Assembly (NCBI GenBank): GCA_902168115.1 | Contig: CABHPB010000042.1 | Span: 1 to 64,000 of the forward strand | DNA length: 64,000 nt | Source of the DNA: an uncultured Methylopila sp. | GTDB lineage: Bacteria > Pseudomonadota > Alphaproteobacteria > Rhizobiales > Methylopilaceae | Direction of reading: 5' to 3' | In this document: positions 52,046 to 60,498 of the stretch, piece by piece | Position numbering within the stretch: position 1 is the first letter of the stretch | Layout of the letters: every line of letters begins with the position of its first letter | The notes under the pieces: model-generated | Databases searched by the model: none | The model's input: only the letters and a program-made list of their open reading frames with translations | What the model was told of the DNA's origin: nothing | Program-made: the position numbers and the translations under genes

Positions 52046-52759
52046 TTGCTGGTCGAGGTAGACAATCTCGCGAAGCGCTTCGGCGGCAAGGCGGCTGTCG
52101 ACGGCGTGTCGTTCTCCGCTTCCGAAGGGGCGATCGTCGGCCTGCTCGGCGCCAACGGCGCGGGCAAATCCACCACGATGCGGATGCTGGTCGGATATTT
52201 GAGGCCGGACTCCGGGACGGTGAAGATCGCGGGCCTTCGGATCGAAGACGGGCCCGCGCTGGCGCAGGCCGTCATCGGATACCTGCCCGAGTCGGCGACA
52301 GGCTTTCCGGAACTCACCGTGCGCGAATTCCTGACATTCGCGGCCGAGGCCCGGGGCTTGCGCGGCTCCGCGCGACGCGTCGCGCTCGAGCGCGGCGTCC
52401 ATGCGGGCGACCTGGCGACGGTCTACGGCGAGACCCTGGGTTCGCTGAGCCAGGGCTGGCGCCAGCGCGCCTGGATCGGACAGGCGTTTCTGCACGACCC
52501 GCCGATACTCATCCTGGACGAGCCGACGACGGCCCTCGATCCAGGTCAGAAGCAGCGTCTGCGGACGCTGCTCCGGGAGGCGTCGAGAACAAAGGCGGTG
52601 CTGATCTCGACCCATATCCTCGAGGAGGCGGAGACCCTTTGCGACCGCGCCATCATGTTCCGCGCGGGACGGATCTCAGCGGACAAGCCGGTCGCCGAGT
52701 TGCTCGACGACCGGGGCCGCCTCACGCTTGCCTATCAAGCCCATGCGGGTTCGGGATGA
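52046..52759 (+). CDS. ABC transporter ATP-binding protein (GldA-like)
   Basis: 237-residue ATPase of the ABC-2 exporter type. Walker A GANGAGKST, a signature reading LSQGWRQRAWIGQAFL in place of LSGGQ (usual for GldA-like proteins), Walker B ILILDEPTTALDP, and THILEEAE. The likely start is TTG at 52046; no ATG fits the N-terminus LVEVDNLAKRFGG. The following permease overlaps its end. Confidence 0.87.
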   Translation: MLVEVDNLAKRFGGKAAVDGVSFSASEGAIVGLLGANGAGKSTTMRMLVGYLRPDSGTVKIAGLRIEDGPALAQAVIGYLPESATGFPELTVREFLTFAAEARGLRGSARRVALERGVHAGDLATVYGETLGSLSQGWRQRAWIGQAFLHDPPILILDEPTTALDPGQKQRLRTLLREASRTKAVLISTHILEEAETLCDRAIMFRAGRISADKPVAELLDDRGRLTLAYQAHAGSG

Positions 52760-55316
52760 CCAGTTGACGCCTGCGCTTGGACCGAGCTGGCCTGCGGCTG
52801 TCGGGGCGGTTTTCCGGCACCAGCTGAGGCTGCTTGCGCATTCAAGGCTCACTCTGGTCTTCCAGCTCGCGTTCCTGATCGCGCTGTCGGCGGCGACCTT
52901 TCTCATCGGGGATTTTTTCGCCGCGGACGACGCGTCGCTGGATCCCATGCTCGGCTTCCTGCCCTGGATCGCGCTGATCTTCATTCCAGCGCTCGCGATG
53001 AAGACGTTCACGCACCGCTCCCTCGACCGCGAGCGGGAGCTGCTGCTCACATTGCCGCTCCCTCCCGGCGCGATTGCGGTCGGCGCATGGCTTGCGGGTT
53101 CGGTGGTCCTGCTGACCACGCTGGCTTTCACCGCTCCGCTGGCTGCGACGATCCTGTGGCTGGGAGCGCCGGACATCGGCGCAATGGCGTCGGGCTACAT
53201 CGGGGCGGCGTTCCTGCTCGTCTCCTTCTACGCCGTCGGGCTGTTCGCGTCGGCGATCGCCCGAAGCGAGACCGGCGCCTTCACCATCGCGTTGGCTATC
53301 CTGTTCGCGCTGATGATGACGGGGTGGGACGGCCTGGGACGGATCGCGCCCAACGCCTCGGTTTCGCAGCTGCTCGGCGGCCTGGAGTCCGCATCGCCGA
53401 AGTTCTGGATGGAGCGGGTGGCGGCGGGCCGGTTCGAGCTCAAGGCGCTGCTGTTCTTCGCGGGCGTCGTCGCGCTCGCTCTGGTCGGGACGAGGTCCGC
53501 CCTGCAGCCTCGCAGAACGCCGGGTCTGCGAGCCGCCGTCCGGCTTTCCGCGGGAGCGGCCGTCGGCGCCGCGGCGATCTCCGCGGCGGTCGCCGGCGCG
53601 CCGGCGGACGCCGTCGACCTCACCGCGTCCCGGAAGTTCACGCTGTCGCCGAGCACGCTCGAGATCGCCGCGGGGCTGCCGCAGGGGTCGCGCGTCGACC
53701 TCTACTGGAGCCGAAGCCTGCCGGGCGTTCCGCAGTCGGTCCGGGCTCACGCCGCGCAGGTCGCCGAACTCCTGAAACTCATCGCCGGCCGCTCGGGCGG
53801 CAGGCTCGTCTTCGAAGAGCATGACGCCGTTCCGGGGAGCGATGGCGAGGCGCCGGCGGTGCGGGCCGGCGTGCGGCGCGTGCCGCTCAGCTCGGGAGAC
53901 GCCCTGTTCCTCGGCGCCTCGTTCTCGTCGGGCGATCGAAGCGCCCTCGTTCCATATTTCGACCAGCGCCGCGAGGGACTGCTCGAATACGACGTCGCGA
54001 CCAATCTCGCGGGGCTGGTCCGCAGCAAAACCCCTCGCGTCGGCGTCGTGACCCCGCTCATTCCGTCGTCGGACGCGAACGCGACGGATGGGGGCTTCAA
54101 CGCGATCGGCGAACTGCGGCGCGCCTACGACGTCGCGATCGTTCCCGCCTTCTCGGACAGGCTTCCGGATGGGCTCGACGCCGTCATTGTCATGGGCGCG
54201 ACCTTCCTCAAACGCGAGATGCTTTATTCGATCGATCAGGCCGTGATGCGCGGCGCCGGGTTGATCGTCATGATCGACCCGCGACTGAGGCTCAGCCCGT
54301 CGTCCGAGAAGGCGACGCCCTATCCCTCGGCGGAGGTCGACGACGTCTCAGACCTGCTGGCGCGTTATGGCGTCAACTATCTCGGCGATCAGGTGGTGGG
54401 AGACATGGCCCTGGCGACGCCCGTCGCCGACGCCACGCAGAGAATCGGCGCGTTTCCCTACTGGATGCGGTTCGGCGAAGACCAGATCTCGCGCACCCAC
54501 GCCGTGACGGCCGGCCTCGGAGAGCTGCTCCTGATCGAGCCCGGCGCGTTCAGCGCGCCCGACGGGTCGGCCCTGGTGAGGACGACCGAGACCGCGGGCG
54601 CGGCGCCACGGCGGGAGCTCGAGAGCCGGGCGCCCGCGGCGGCCGCAGACGGCTTCAGGCCCGGCGGCGGGGCGCGCACCGTCGTGGCGGAGGTCGAGGG
54701 CCCGTTCTCGAGCGCGTTCCCGGGCCATCCGGACGAGCCCGCCGCGAAGCATCTCGAGCGAAGCGCCGCCGCATCGGCGGTGTTCGCGATCGGCGACGTG
54801 GACTGGATCCTCGATCCCTTCGCCTATGAGGAGCAGACCGATCCGCACGCGCCCCGGCGTCCGCGCAACGACAATGTCGCCCTGTTCCTGAATATGGTGG
54901 AGCGCGCCGCAGGCGGAGGCGACCTTATCAAGATCAGGTCGCGCAATGCGGCGCGCCATCCGTTGGTGCGGGTCGCCGAGATCGCCCGGAGCCTGCCTGA
55001 AGAGGATCGCGCCGCCCGCGCGGCGGCGATGGCCCGTATCGCCGAGATCGAGAAACGGATCGCAGCGCTTCCGGCTGCCGCCAATGTCGTGGACCTGTCG
55101 CAGCTGCCTGCGGACGTCCAGGAACAGGTGCAGCGATTGAGGGACGCATTGGCCCCGGATCGGCTGACGGTGAGGGTCGTCGACCAGCGAGAGCGTGAAG
55201 CGGTCGAGGTCCTGCGCTCCAGAGTGATCGCGGCGAACCTCGTCGCGGGTCCCATGCTCGCATTGGCCTTCACGGCGCTCGTCGCGGCACGTCGTCGTCG
55301 AGCGAAAAACGTTTGA
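52743..55316 (+). CDS. Fused GldF-GldG-like ABC transporter permease
   Basis: 857-residue membrane protein. Residues about 20-240 are an ABC-2 permease with six helices (GldF-like; ALAMKTFTHRSLDRERELLLTLPL). After a helix near 265 comes a large extracytoplasmic GldG-like part (SRKFTLSPSTLEIAAGLPQGSRVDLYWSRSLP, ALVPYFDQRREGLLEYDVATNLAGLV, VDDVSDLLARYGVNYLGDQVV) and a C-terminal anchor helix. ATG inside the ATPase gene end. Gliding is not implied: such systems occur widely outside Bacteroidetes with unknown cargo. Confidence 0.85.
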   Translation: MRVRDDQLTPALGPSWPAAVGAVFRHQLRLLAHSRLTLVFQLAFLIALSAATFLIGDFFAADDASLDPMLGFLPWIALIFIPALAMKTFTHRSLDRERELLLTLPLPPGAIAVGAWLAGSVVLLTTLAFTAPLAATILWLGAPDIGAMASGYIGAAFLLVSFYAVGLFASAIARSETGAFTIALAILFALMMTGWDGLGRIAPNASVSQLLGGLESASPKFWMERVAAGRFELKALLFFAGVVALALVGTRSALQPRRTPGLRAAVRLSAGAAVGAAAISAAVAGAPADAVDLTASRKFTLSPSTLEIAAGLPQGSRVDLYWSRSLPGVPQSVRAHAAQVAELLKLIAGRSGGRLVFEEHDAVPGSDGEAPAVRAGVRRVPLSSGDALFLGASFSSGDRSALVPYFDQRREGLLEYDVATNLAGLVRSKTPRVGVVTPLIPSSDANATDGGFNAIGELRRAYDVAIVPAFSDRLPDGLDAVIVMGATFLKREMLYSIDQAVMRGAGLIVMIDPRLRLSPSSEKATPYPSAEVDDVSDLLARYGVNYLGDQVVGDMALATPVADATQRIGAFPYWMRFGEDQISRTHAVTAGLGELLLIEPGAFSAPDGSALVRTTETAGAAPRRELESRAPAAAADGFRPGGGARTVVAEVEGPFSSAFPGHPDEPAAKHLERSAAASAVFAIGDVDWILDPFAYEEQTDPHAPRRPRNDNVALFLNMVERAAGGGDLIKIRSRNAARHPLVRVAEIARSLPEEDRAARAAAMARIAEIEKRIAALPAAANVVDLSQLPADVQEQVQRLRDALAPDRLTVRVVDQREREAVEVLRSRVIAANLVAGPMLALAFTALVAARRRRAKNV

Positions 55317-55683
55317 CCCTCTCTGTTCGCTTATTGGGAACGTTTATTTCCGTTCCGGGCCGAAGCCGCATCTAATAAGCGGCAGAACAACAGCGCCGTC
55401 TCGTTCGACTACGACGGACACTCGGCCAAGCCACAGCCCTTGGTTCGTTGTCGTATGTAAAATCCATCGAAACAGTCGCGAATTCCGCGAGACGGAAAGC
55501 TTTTATCTTAAGACGATCCACACATCGCAAGAAACATGTGATCAATTCGTGAGGAAGATCATTCTAATCGATATTATCTGTTGGGAGGCAGATCGCGAAT
55601 TCGATAGTTTTGAACTGTTTTCATTCGGCCTACGGGCCGTCGACTGGGTCGGCCGATGGGCCTTTGACTTGGGGTCGCGTTAA
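55317..55683. other. Gene-free AT-rich upstream region of soeA
   Basis: 367 bases with no supportable gene. Presumed promoter region for soeABC; GTTGGGAGGCAGATC is at 55580 but too far from the start to be its ribosome binding site. No conserved operator recognised. Confidence 0.55.
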
Positions 55684-58600
55684 ATGGCGTTTATTGCCGA
55701 CGCTCTTGGCCATGCAGGCCGCATCTTTCGCCGTTCGCACGTCGACGCGCGTCTCAAGGGGACCGCCGCGCCGATGCGACGGGACCTTCTGGAAGCGCTC
55801 GCGGGGCCCCCTGAAGTCGTCGAGACCTCGCCGTCGCTCGGCGACGACGTGAAGTACACCACCTGCTACATGTGCGCCTGCCGGTGCGGGATCAAAGTCC
55901 ATCTCAAGGACGGCAAGATCCGCTACATCGAGGGCAACAAGGACCACCCGGTCAACAAGGGCGTGCTGTGCGGCAAGGGTTCGGCCGGCATCATGCAACA
56001 GTATTCGCCGGCCAAGCTGCGCAAGCCGCTGCTGCGCACCGGCGAGCGCGGGTCGGGCGAGTTCAAGGAGATCGAGTGGGACGAGGCGATGCGCCTCGCG
56101 GTCGAGTGGCTGGGCGAGATCCGCCGCACCGACCCGAGGAAGCTCGCGCTGTTCACCGGCCGCGACCAGAGCCAGTCGCTCACCGGCTGGTGGGCGATGC
56201 AGTTCGGCACCCCCAACTTCGCGGCGCATGGCGGCTTCTGTTCGGTGAACATGGCCGCCGCCGGGCTCTATTCGATGGGCGGCGCCTTCTGGGAGTTCGG
56301 CGAGCCCGACTGGGACCACGCCCGCTACTTCGTGATGTTCGGCGTCGCCGAGGATCACGACTCGAACCCGATCAAGATCGGCCTGTCGAAGCTCAAGGCC
56401 AACGGCGCGAAGTTCGTCTCCGTGAACCCGGTCAAGACCGGCTATTCGGCGGTCGCGGACGAGTGGGTCGGCGTGACGCCCGGCACCGACGGCCTGTTCG
56501 TCATGGCGCTGATCCACTGCCTGCTCGAAGCCGACCAGATCGATTTCGACTTTCTGGCCCGCTACACCAACGCCACCTGGCTCGTCGTCCAGAATCCGGG
56601 CGGCGCCGACCACGGCCTGTTCGCGCGCGACGAGAACGGCGTTCCGCTCGCCTGGGACAAGGCGGCGTACGCAGCCGTTCCGTCGAACCGGACCGACTTT
56701 TCGCCCGCGGTCGTGGGCACGTTCGAACTGCCGGACGGGCGCAGGGCCGTCCCCTCGTTCCAGCTTCTCGCCGAGCGCTATCTCGATCCGCAATACGCCC
56801 CTGAGGCCGTCGCCGATCGCTGCGGGCTCACGGCCGGGCGCATCCGCCGCCTCGCGGCCGAGATCGCCCATGCGGCGTTCCAGGAAGAAATCGTGCTCGA
56901 CCAGCCCTGGACCGACTGGGCCGGCCGCCGGCACGAGACGATGATCGGCCGCCCCGTTGCGATGCACGGCATGCGCGGCATCTCCGCCCATTCCAACGGC
57001 TTCCACACCTGTCGCGCGATCCATGTGCTGCAGATGCTGATTGGCGCGATCGATACGCCGGGCTCCTGGCGCTACAAGGCGCCCTACCCCAAGCCCATCC
57101 CCGGCGGCCCCGCGCCGGCCGGCAAGACCACCGCGCCGAACACGCCGCTCAACGGCATGCCGCTCGGCTTCACCATGGGTCCGGAGGACCTGCTGGTCGA
57201 GGAGGACGGGACCCCGAAGCGCCTCGACAAGGCCTACAGCTGGGAGGCGCCGCTTTCCGCCCACGGCCTGATGCACATGGCGATCCACAACGCCTGGGCG
57301 GGCGATCCGTACAAGATCGACGTGCTGTTCATGTACATGGCCAACATGGCCTGGAACTCGTCCATGAACACGGCCGGCACCATGAAGATGCTGACCGACA
57401 AGAACGAGGACGGCTCCTACAAGATCCCGAAGATTATCTATTCCGACGCTTACGCCTCGGAGATGGTCTCCTACGCCGACCTCGTCCTGCCAGACACCAC
57501 CTATCTCGAGCGCTGGGACTGCATCTCGCTGCTCGACCGGCCGATCGGCTCGGCGCACGGGCCGGCCGACGCCATCCGCCGCCCGATCCTCACCCCCGAC
57601 CGCGACGTGCGCCCGTTCCAGGACGTGATGATCGACCTCGGCGCGCGGCTCGGGCTTCCGGGGCTGACCAACGAGGACGGCTCGCCGAAATTCCCGGGCG
57701 GCTATCCGGACTACATCGTCAACCACCAGAGGAAGCCCGGCATCGGCCCGCTCGCGGGCTTCCGCGGCGAGGACGGCACGGTCCCGGGCAAGGGCGCGCC
57801 CAACAAGGGCCAACTCGACGCCTACATCGCCAACAAGAGCTTCTGGCGGCTCGAGCTGCCGCATGACGAGGCCTACTTCAAGCACTCGAACAAGAACTAT
57901 CTCGAGCACGCCGTGAAGCTCGGCATGATCGACAAGTCCGACCAGATCGTCCTCAACATCTATTGCGAGCCGCTGCAGAAGTTCCGGTTGGCGGCGGAAG
58001 GCCACGGCGCGATCCAGCCGCCGGAGCGCGACCGCGAGCGGGTGAAAACCTTCTTCGACCCGTTGCCGATCTGGTACGCGCCGCTCGAGGAACAGAAGAT
58101 CGAGGCCTCGGAATACCCGTTCGCGGCCCTGACCCAGCGGCCGATGGCGATGTATCACTCGTGGCACTCGCAGAACGCGTGGCTGCGCCAGATCTTCTCG
58201 AAGAACTTCCTCTACATGAACCGCCAGACGGCCGAGAAGAACGGCCTCGAGGACGGCGACTTCGTCTGGGTCACGAGCCACCACAGCCGCATCAAGGTGC
58301 CGGTCCGCACCATGGAGGGCGTGAACCCCAACACGGTCTGGACCTGGAACGCGATCGGCAAGCGCAAGGGCGCGTGGAACCTGCCGAAGGGCGCGCCCGA
58401 GGGCGAGCAGGGCTTCCTGCTCAACCACACCATCTCCGAGCTGCTGCCCGCGGAAAAGGACGGTTACCGCTACTCGAACTCCGATCCCGTCACCGGACAG
58501 GCGGCCTGGTACGATCTCCGCGTCAAGATCGAGAAGGCCGATTGCGAGCAGGTCTGCTTGCCGAGCTTCCCGGCGCTGCCGAACCCGCCGAGCATGCCCG

Positions 58601-58695
58601 ACCGTCCCGACGTCCTGCGCTTTGAAGCGGGCGGTCGCGAAAACCCATGGGACAAGCGTCCCGCCATGTCCTCCGGTCGGAGGACCGCCTCGTGA
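55684..58695 (+). CDS. soeA: Sulfite dehydrogenase (quinone) molybdoprotein subunit SoeA
   Basis: 1003-residue bis-molybdopterin-guanine-dinucleotide protein of the DMSO reductase superfamily. N-terminal [4Fe-4S] ligands C61-x2-C64-x3-C68 and C96; the probable Mo ligand is Cys186 (AHGGFCSVNMAAAG). There is no twin-arginine signal, consistent with the cytoplasmic SoeABC complex that oxidises sulfite to sulfate in purple sulfur and marine bacteria. Polysulfide or thiosulfate reductase homologues usually have a Tat signal. Next to soeB and soeC. Confidence 0.87.
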   Translation: MAFIADALGHAGRIFRRSHVDARLKGTAAPMRRDLLEALAGPPEVVETSPSLGDDVKYTTCYMCACRCGIKVHLKDGKIRYIEGNKDHPVNKGVLCGKGSAGIMQQYSPAKLRKPLLRTGERGSGEFKEIEWDEAMRLAVEWLGEIRRTDPRKLALFTGRDQSQSLTGWWAMQFGTPNFAAHGGFCSVNMAAAGLYSMGGAFWEFGEPDWDHARYFVMFGVAEDHDSNPIKIGLSKLKANGAKFVSVNPVKTGYSAVADEWVGVTPGTDGLFVMALIHCLLEADQIDFDFLARYTNATWLVVQNPGGADHGLFARDENGVPLAWDKAAYAAVPSNRTDFSPAVVGTFELPDGRRAVPSFQLLAERYLDPQYAPEAVADRCGLTAGRIRRLAAEIAHAAFQEEIVLDQPWTDWAGRRHETMIGRPVAMHGMRGISAHSNGFHTCRAIHVLQMLIGAIDTPGSWRYKAPYPKPIPGGPAPAGKTTAPNTPLNGMPLGFTMGPEDLLVEEDGTPKRLDKAYSWEAPLSAHGLMHMAIHNAWAGDPYKIDVLFMYMANMAWNSSMNTAGTMKMLTDKNEDGSYKIPKIIYSDAYASEMVSYADLVLPDTTYLERWDCISLLDRPIGSAHGPADAIRRPILTPDRDVRPFQDVMIDLGARLGLPGLTNEDGSPKFPGGYPDYIVNHQRKPGIGPLAGFRGEDGTVPGKGAPNKGQLDAYIANKSFWRLELPHDEAYFKHSNKNYLEHAVKLGMIDKSDQIVLNIYCEPLQKFRLAAEGHGAIQPPERDRERVKTFFDPLPIWYAPLEEQKIEASEYPFAALTQRPMAMYHSWHSQNAWLRQIFSKNFLYMNRQTAEKNGLEDGDFVWVTSHHSRIKVPVRTMEGVNPNTVWTWNAIGKRKGAWNLPKGAPEGEQGFLLNHTISELLPAEKDGYRYSNSDPVTGQAAWYDLRVKIEKADCEQVCLPSFPALPNPPSMPDRPDVLRFEAGGRENPWDKRPAMSSGRRTAS

Positions 58696-59537
58696 CCTGC
58701 CTTCCCGAAAGCGCGCCCGGCCAGAAGAAGCTCGGCCTCGTCATCGATCTCGACACCTGCGTCGGCTGTCACGCCTGCGCGGTGAACTGCAAGGAGTGGA
58801 ACGCGAGCGGCCATTCCGGCCCGCTGTCCGACTTCCAGTCGAAGTCCGACGGCATCTGGTTCAACCGCGTCCACACCTTCGAGGCGGGGCGCGGCGAGAC
58901 CTCGCGCACCGTCCACTTCCCGCGCTCGTGCCTGCATTGCGAGGAACCGGCCTGCGTCACCGTCTGCCCGACCGGCGCGTCCTACAAGCGCGCGGAAGAC
59001 GGGATCGTGCTCGTCAACGCCGAGACCTGCATCGGCTGCAAGCTCTGCTCGTGGGCCTGCCCCTATGGCGCGCGCGAGTTCGACGAAGACGACGGCGTGA
59101 TGAAGAAATGCACGCTCTGCGTCGACAAGATCTACAACGAGAACATCCCGGAAGCCGACCGGCAGCCGGCCTGCGTCTCGACCTGTCCCGCGAGCGCGCG
59201 CCACTTCGGCGATCTTGGCGATCCCAACTCCAAGGTGTCGCGTCTGGTCGCCGAGCGCGGCGGCTACGACCTGATGCCGGAAATGGGCTATCGGCCGGTC
59301 AACAAGTACCTGCCGCCGCGGCCGAAGTCCTCGGGCTGCTCCTCCGCCTCGGATGACACGATTTCGCTGATCAACCTCGCCGAGAAGCGGGCCGAGAGGG
59401 AACGGGCCGAGGCGCTCAGAGTGAAGATCGGCGCGAAGGACGCGGTCCCGCCTCAACGGCTCACCGACGATCATCAGGCTGGCGGCGGCAAGGGTTCGTC
59501 GTTCCTGCGCTGGGCCGATCGCGTGCTGTCCCGCTGA
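58692..59537 (+). CDS. soeB: Sulfite dehydrogenase iron-sulfur subunit SoeB
   Basis: 281-residue ferredoxin-like subunit with four [4Fe-4S] Cys sets: CVGCHACAVNC, CLHCEEPACVTVC, CIGCKLCSWAC, and CTLC with a distant CVSTC. The GTG at 58692 overlaps the soeA stop (GTGA) and follows a GGAGGA at 7 bases, so I prefer it to the upstream ATG at 58647. It wires SoeA to the membrane subunit. Confidence 0.9.
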   Translation: MTCLPESAPGQKKLGLVIDLDTCVGCHACAVNCKEWNASGHSGPLSDFQSKSDGIWFNRVHTFEAGRGETSRTVHFPRSCLHCEEPACVTVCPTGASYKRAEDGIVLVNAETCIGCKLCSWACPYGAREFDEDDGVMKKCTLCVDKIYNENIPEADRQPACVSTCPASARHFGDLGDPNSKVSRLVAERGGYDLMPEMGYRPVNKYLPPRPKSSGCSSASDDTISLINLAEKRAERERAEALRVKIGAKDAVPPQRLTDDHQAGGGKGSSFLRWADRVLSR

Positions 59538-59550
59538 CGGAGCGAACCCG

Positions 59551-60498
59551 ATGCATCCCGCCTTCTCCGTCATCATCTTCACCACGGCGTCCGGGGCGGG
59601 CTATGGCCTGCTCGCCTGGTTCGCGTTGTTCTCGCTGTCGAACCCGTCCTGGATCGACCGCCCGCTCGCGCTGACGACGTTGCTCTTCGGGCTGGCGCTG
59701 GTCAGCGCGGGCCTCGGATCGTCGACGCTGCATCTCGGCCGCCCCGAACGGGCATGGCGGGCGCTCTCGCAGTGGCGCTCGTCCTGGCTGTCGCGGGAGG
59801 GCGTCGCGGCGATCGTGGCGTTCGTGCCGACCGGTCTGCTCGCCCTGTGCTGGATGATGTCGCCTGATCCCGGGGTCGCCGCGCATGTGCTGGCGCTCCT
59901 GACGATCCCTGCGACGCTCGCGACGACCTACTGCACGGCGATGATCTACGGCTCCCTGAAGACGATCCGCCAGTGGCGCCACCCGCTCACCGTCCCGAAC
60001 TACTTCGCGCTCGCTCTGCTCACCGGCGCGCTCCTGTTCTCGGCCCTGACGCGCCTGTTCGGGACCGAGGCGCTCGGCGTCGAGCTCGCGGCGCTGGTGG
60101 CCGGCTCGGCGGCGCTCGCTCTCAAGCTCTTCTACTGGCGCGGCATCGACGCGCCGTCGCGCGTCAGCACCGCCGAAACCGCGACCGGCCTTGGCCGGTA
60201 CGGCGAAGTCAGGTTGTTCGAGGCTCCGCACACGGAAGAAAACTACCTGATGCGCGAAATGGGCTTCTCGATCGCGCGCAAGCACGTGGCCAAGCTCCGC
60301 CGACTGACCGTCCTGACGCTCTTCGTTGGCCCGCTCGTCTCGACGCTGCTCGCAATGGCGGTCGGCGGCGCGTTCGGCACGCTGTTCGCCGTCACGGCGG
60401 TCGTTTCGGCGGCCGTCGGAGTGCTCGCGGAACGCTGGCTGTTCTTCGCCGAGGCCACGCACGTCGTCACCCTGTTCTACGGGGCGAAGGCGGCGTGA
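59551..60498 (+). CDS. soeC: Sulfite dehydrogenase membrane subunit SoeC (DmsC-like)
   Basis: 315-residue membrane anchor with about eight helices, of the DmsC/SoeC type (FTTASGAGYGLLAWFALFSL, GLGSSTLHLGRPERAWRALSQWRSSWLSREG). It exchanges electrons with the quinone pool. It follows soeB by 13 bases and overlaps the SulP start. Confidence 0.9.
   Translation: MHPAFSVIIFTTASGAGYGLLAWFALFSLSNPSWIDRPLALTTLLFGLALVSAGLGSSTLHLGRPERAWRALSQWRSSWLSREGVAAIVAFVPTGLLALCWMMSPDPGVAAHVLALLTIPATLATTYCTAMIYGSLKTIRQWRHPLTVPNYFALALLTGALLFSALTRLFGTEALGVELAALVAGSAALALKLFYWRGIDAPSRVSTAETATGLGRYGEVRLFEAPHTEENYLMREMGFSIARKHVAKLRRLTVLTLFVGPLVSTLLAMAVGGAFGTLFAVTAVVSAAVGVLAERWLFFAEATHVVTLFYGAKAA

Noticed and set aside
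52046-55316. Gliding motility system
   Set aside because: Only the GldA/F/G-like ABC parts are present, which are widespread outside gliding bacteria; no other gld or spr genes are here.
55630-58428. 932-codon open frame on the minus strand opposite soeA, and similarly long ones opposite iorB (69-2102) and SulP (60753-62639)
   Set aside because: High-GC antisense shadows: low-complexity Arg/Ala/Gly/Asp-rich translations with no domain, while the opposite strand encodes clear families.
55684-60498. Formate dehydrogenase or polysulfide/thiosulfate reductase
   Set aside because: SoeA lacks a Tat signal and the formate dehydrogenase Sec/Cys-His site context; the SoeC-type membrane subunit and sulfur-gene setting fit sulfite dehydrogenase better.
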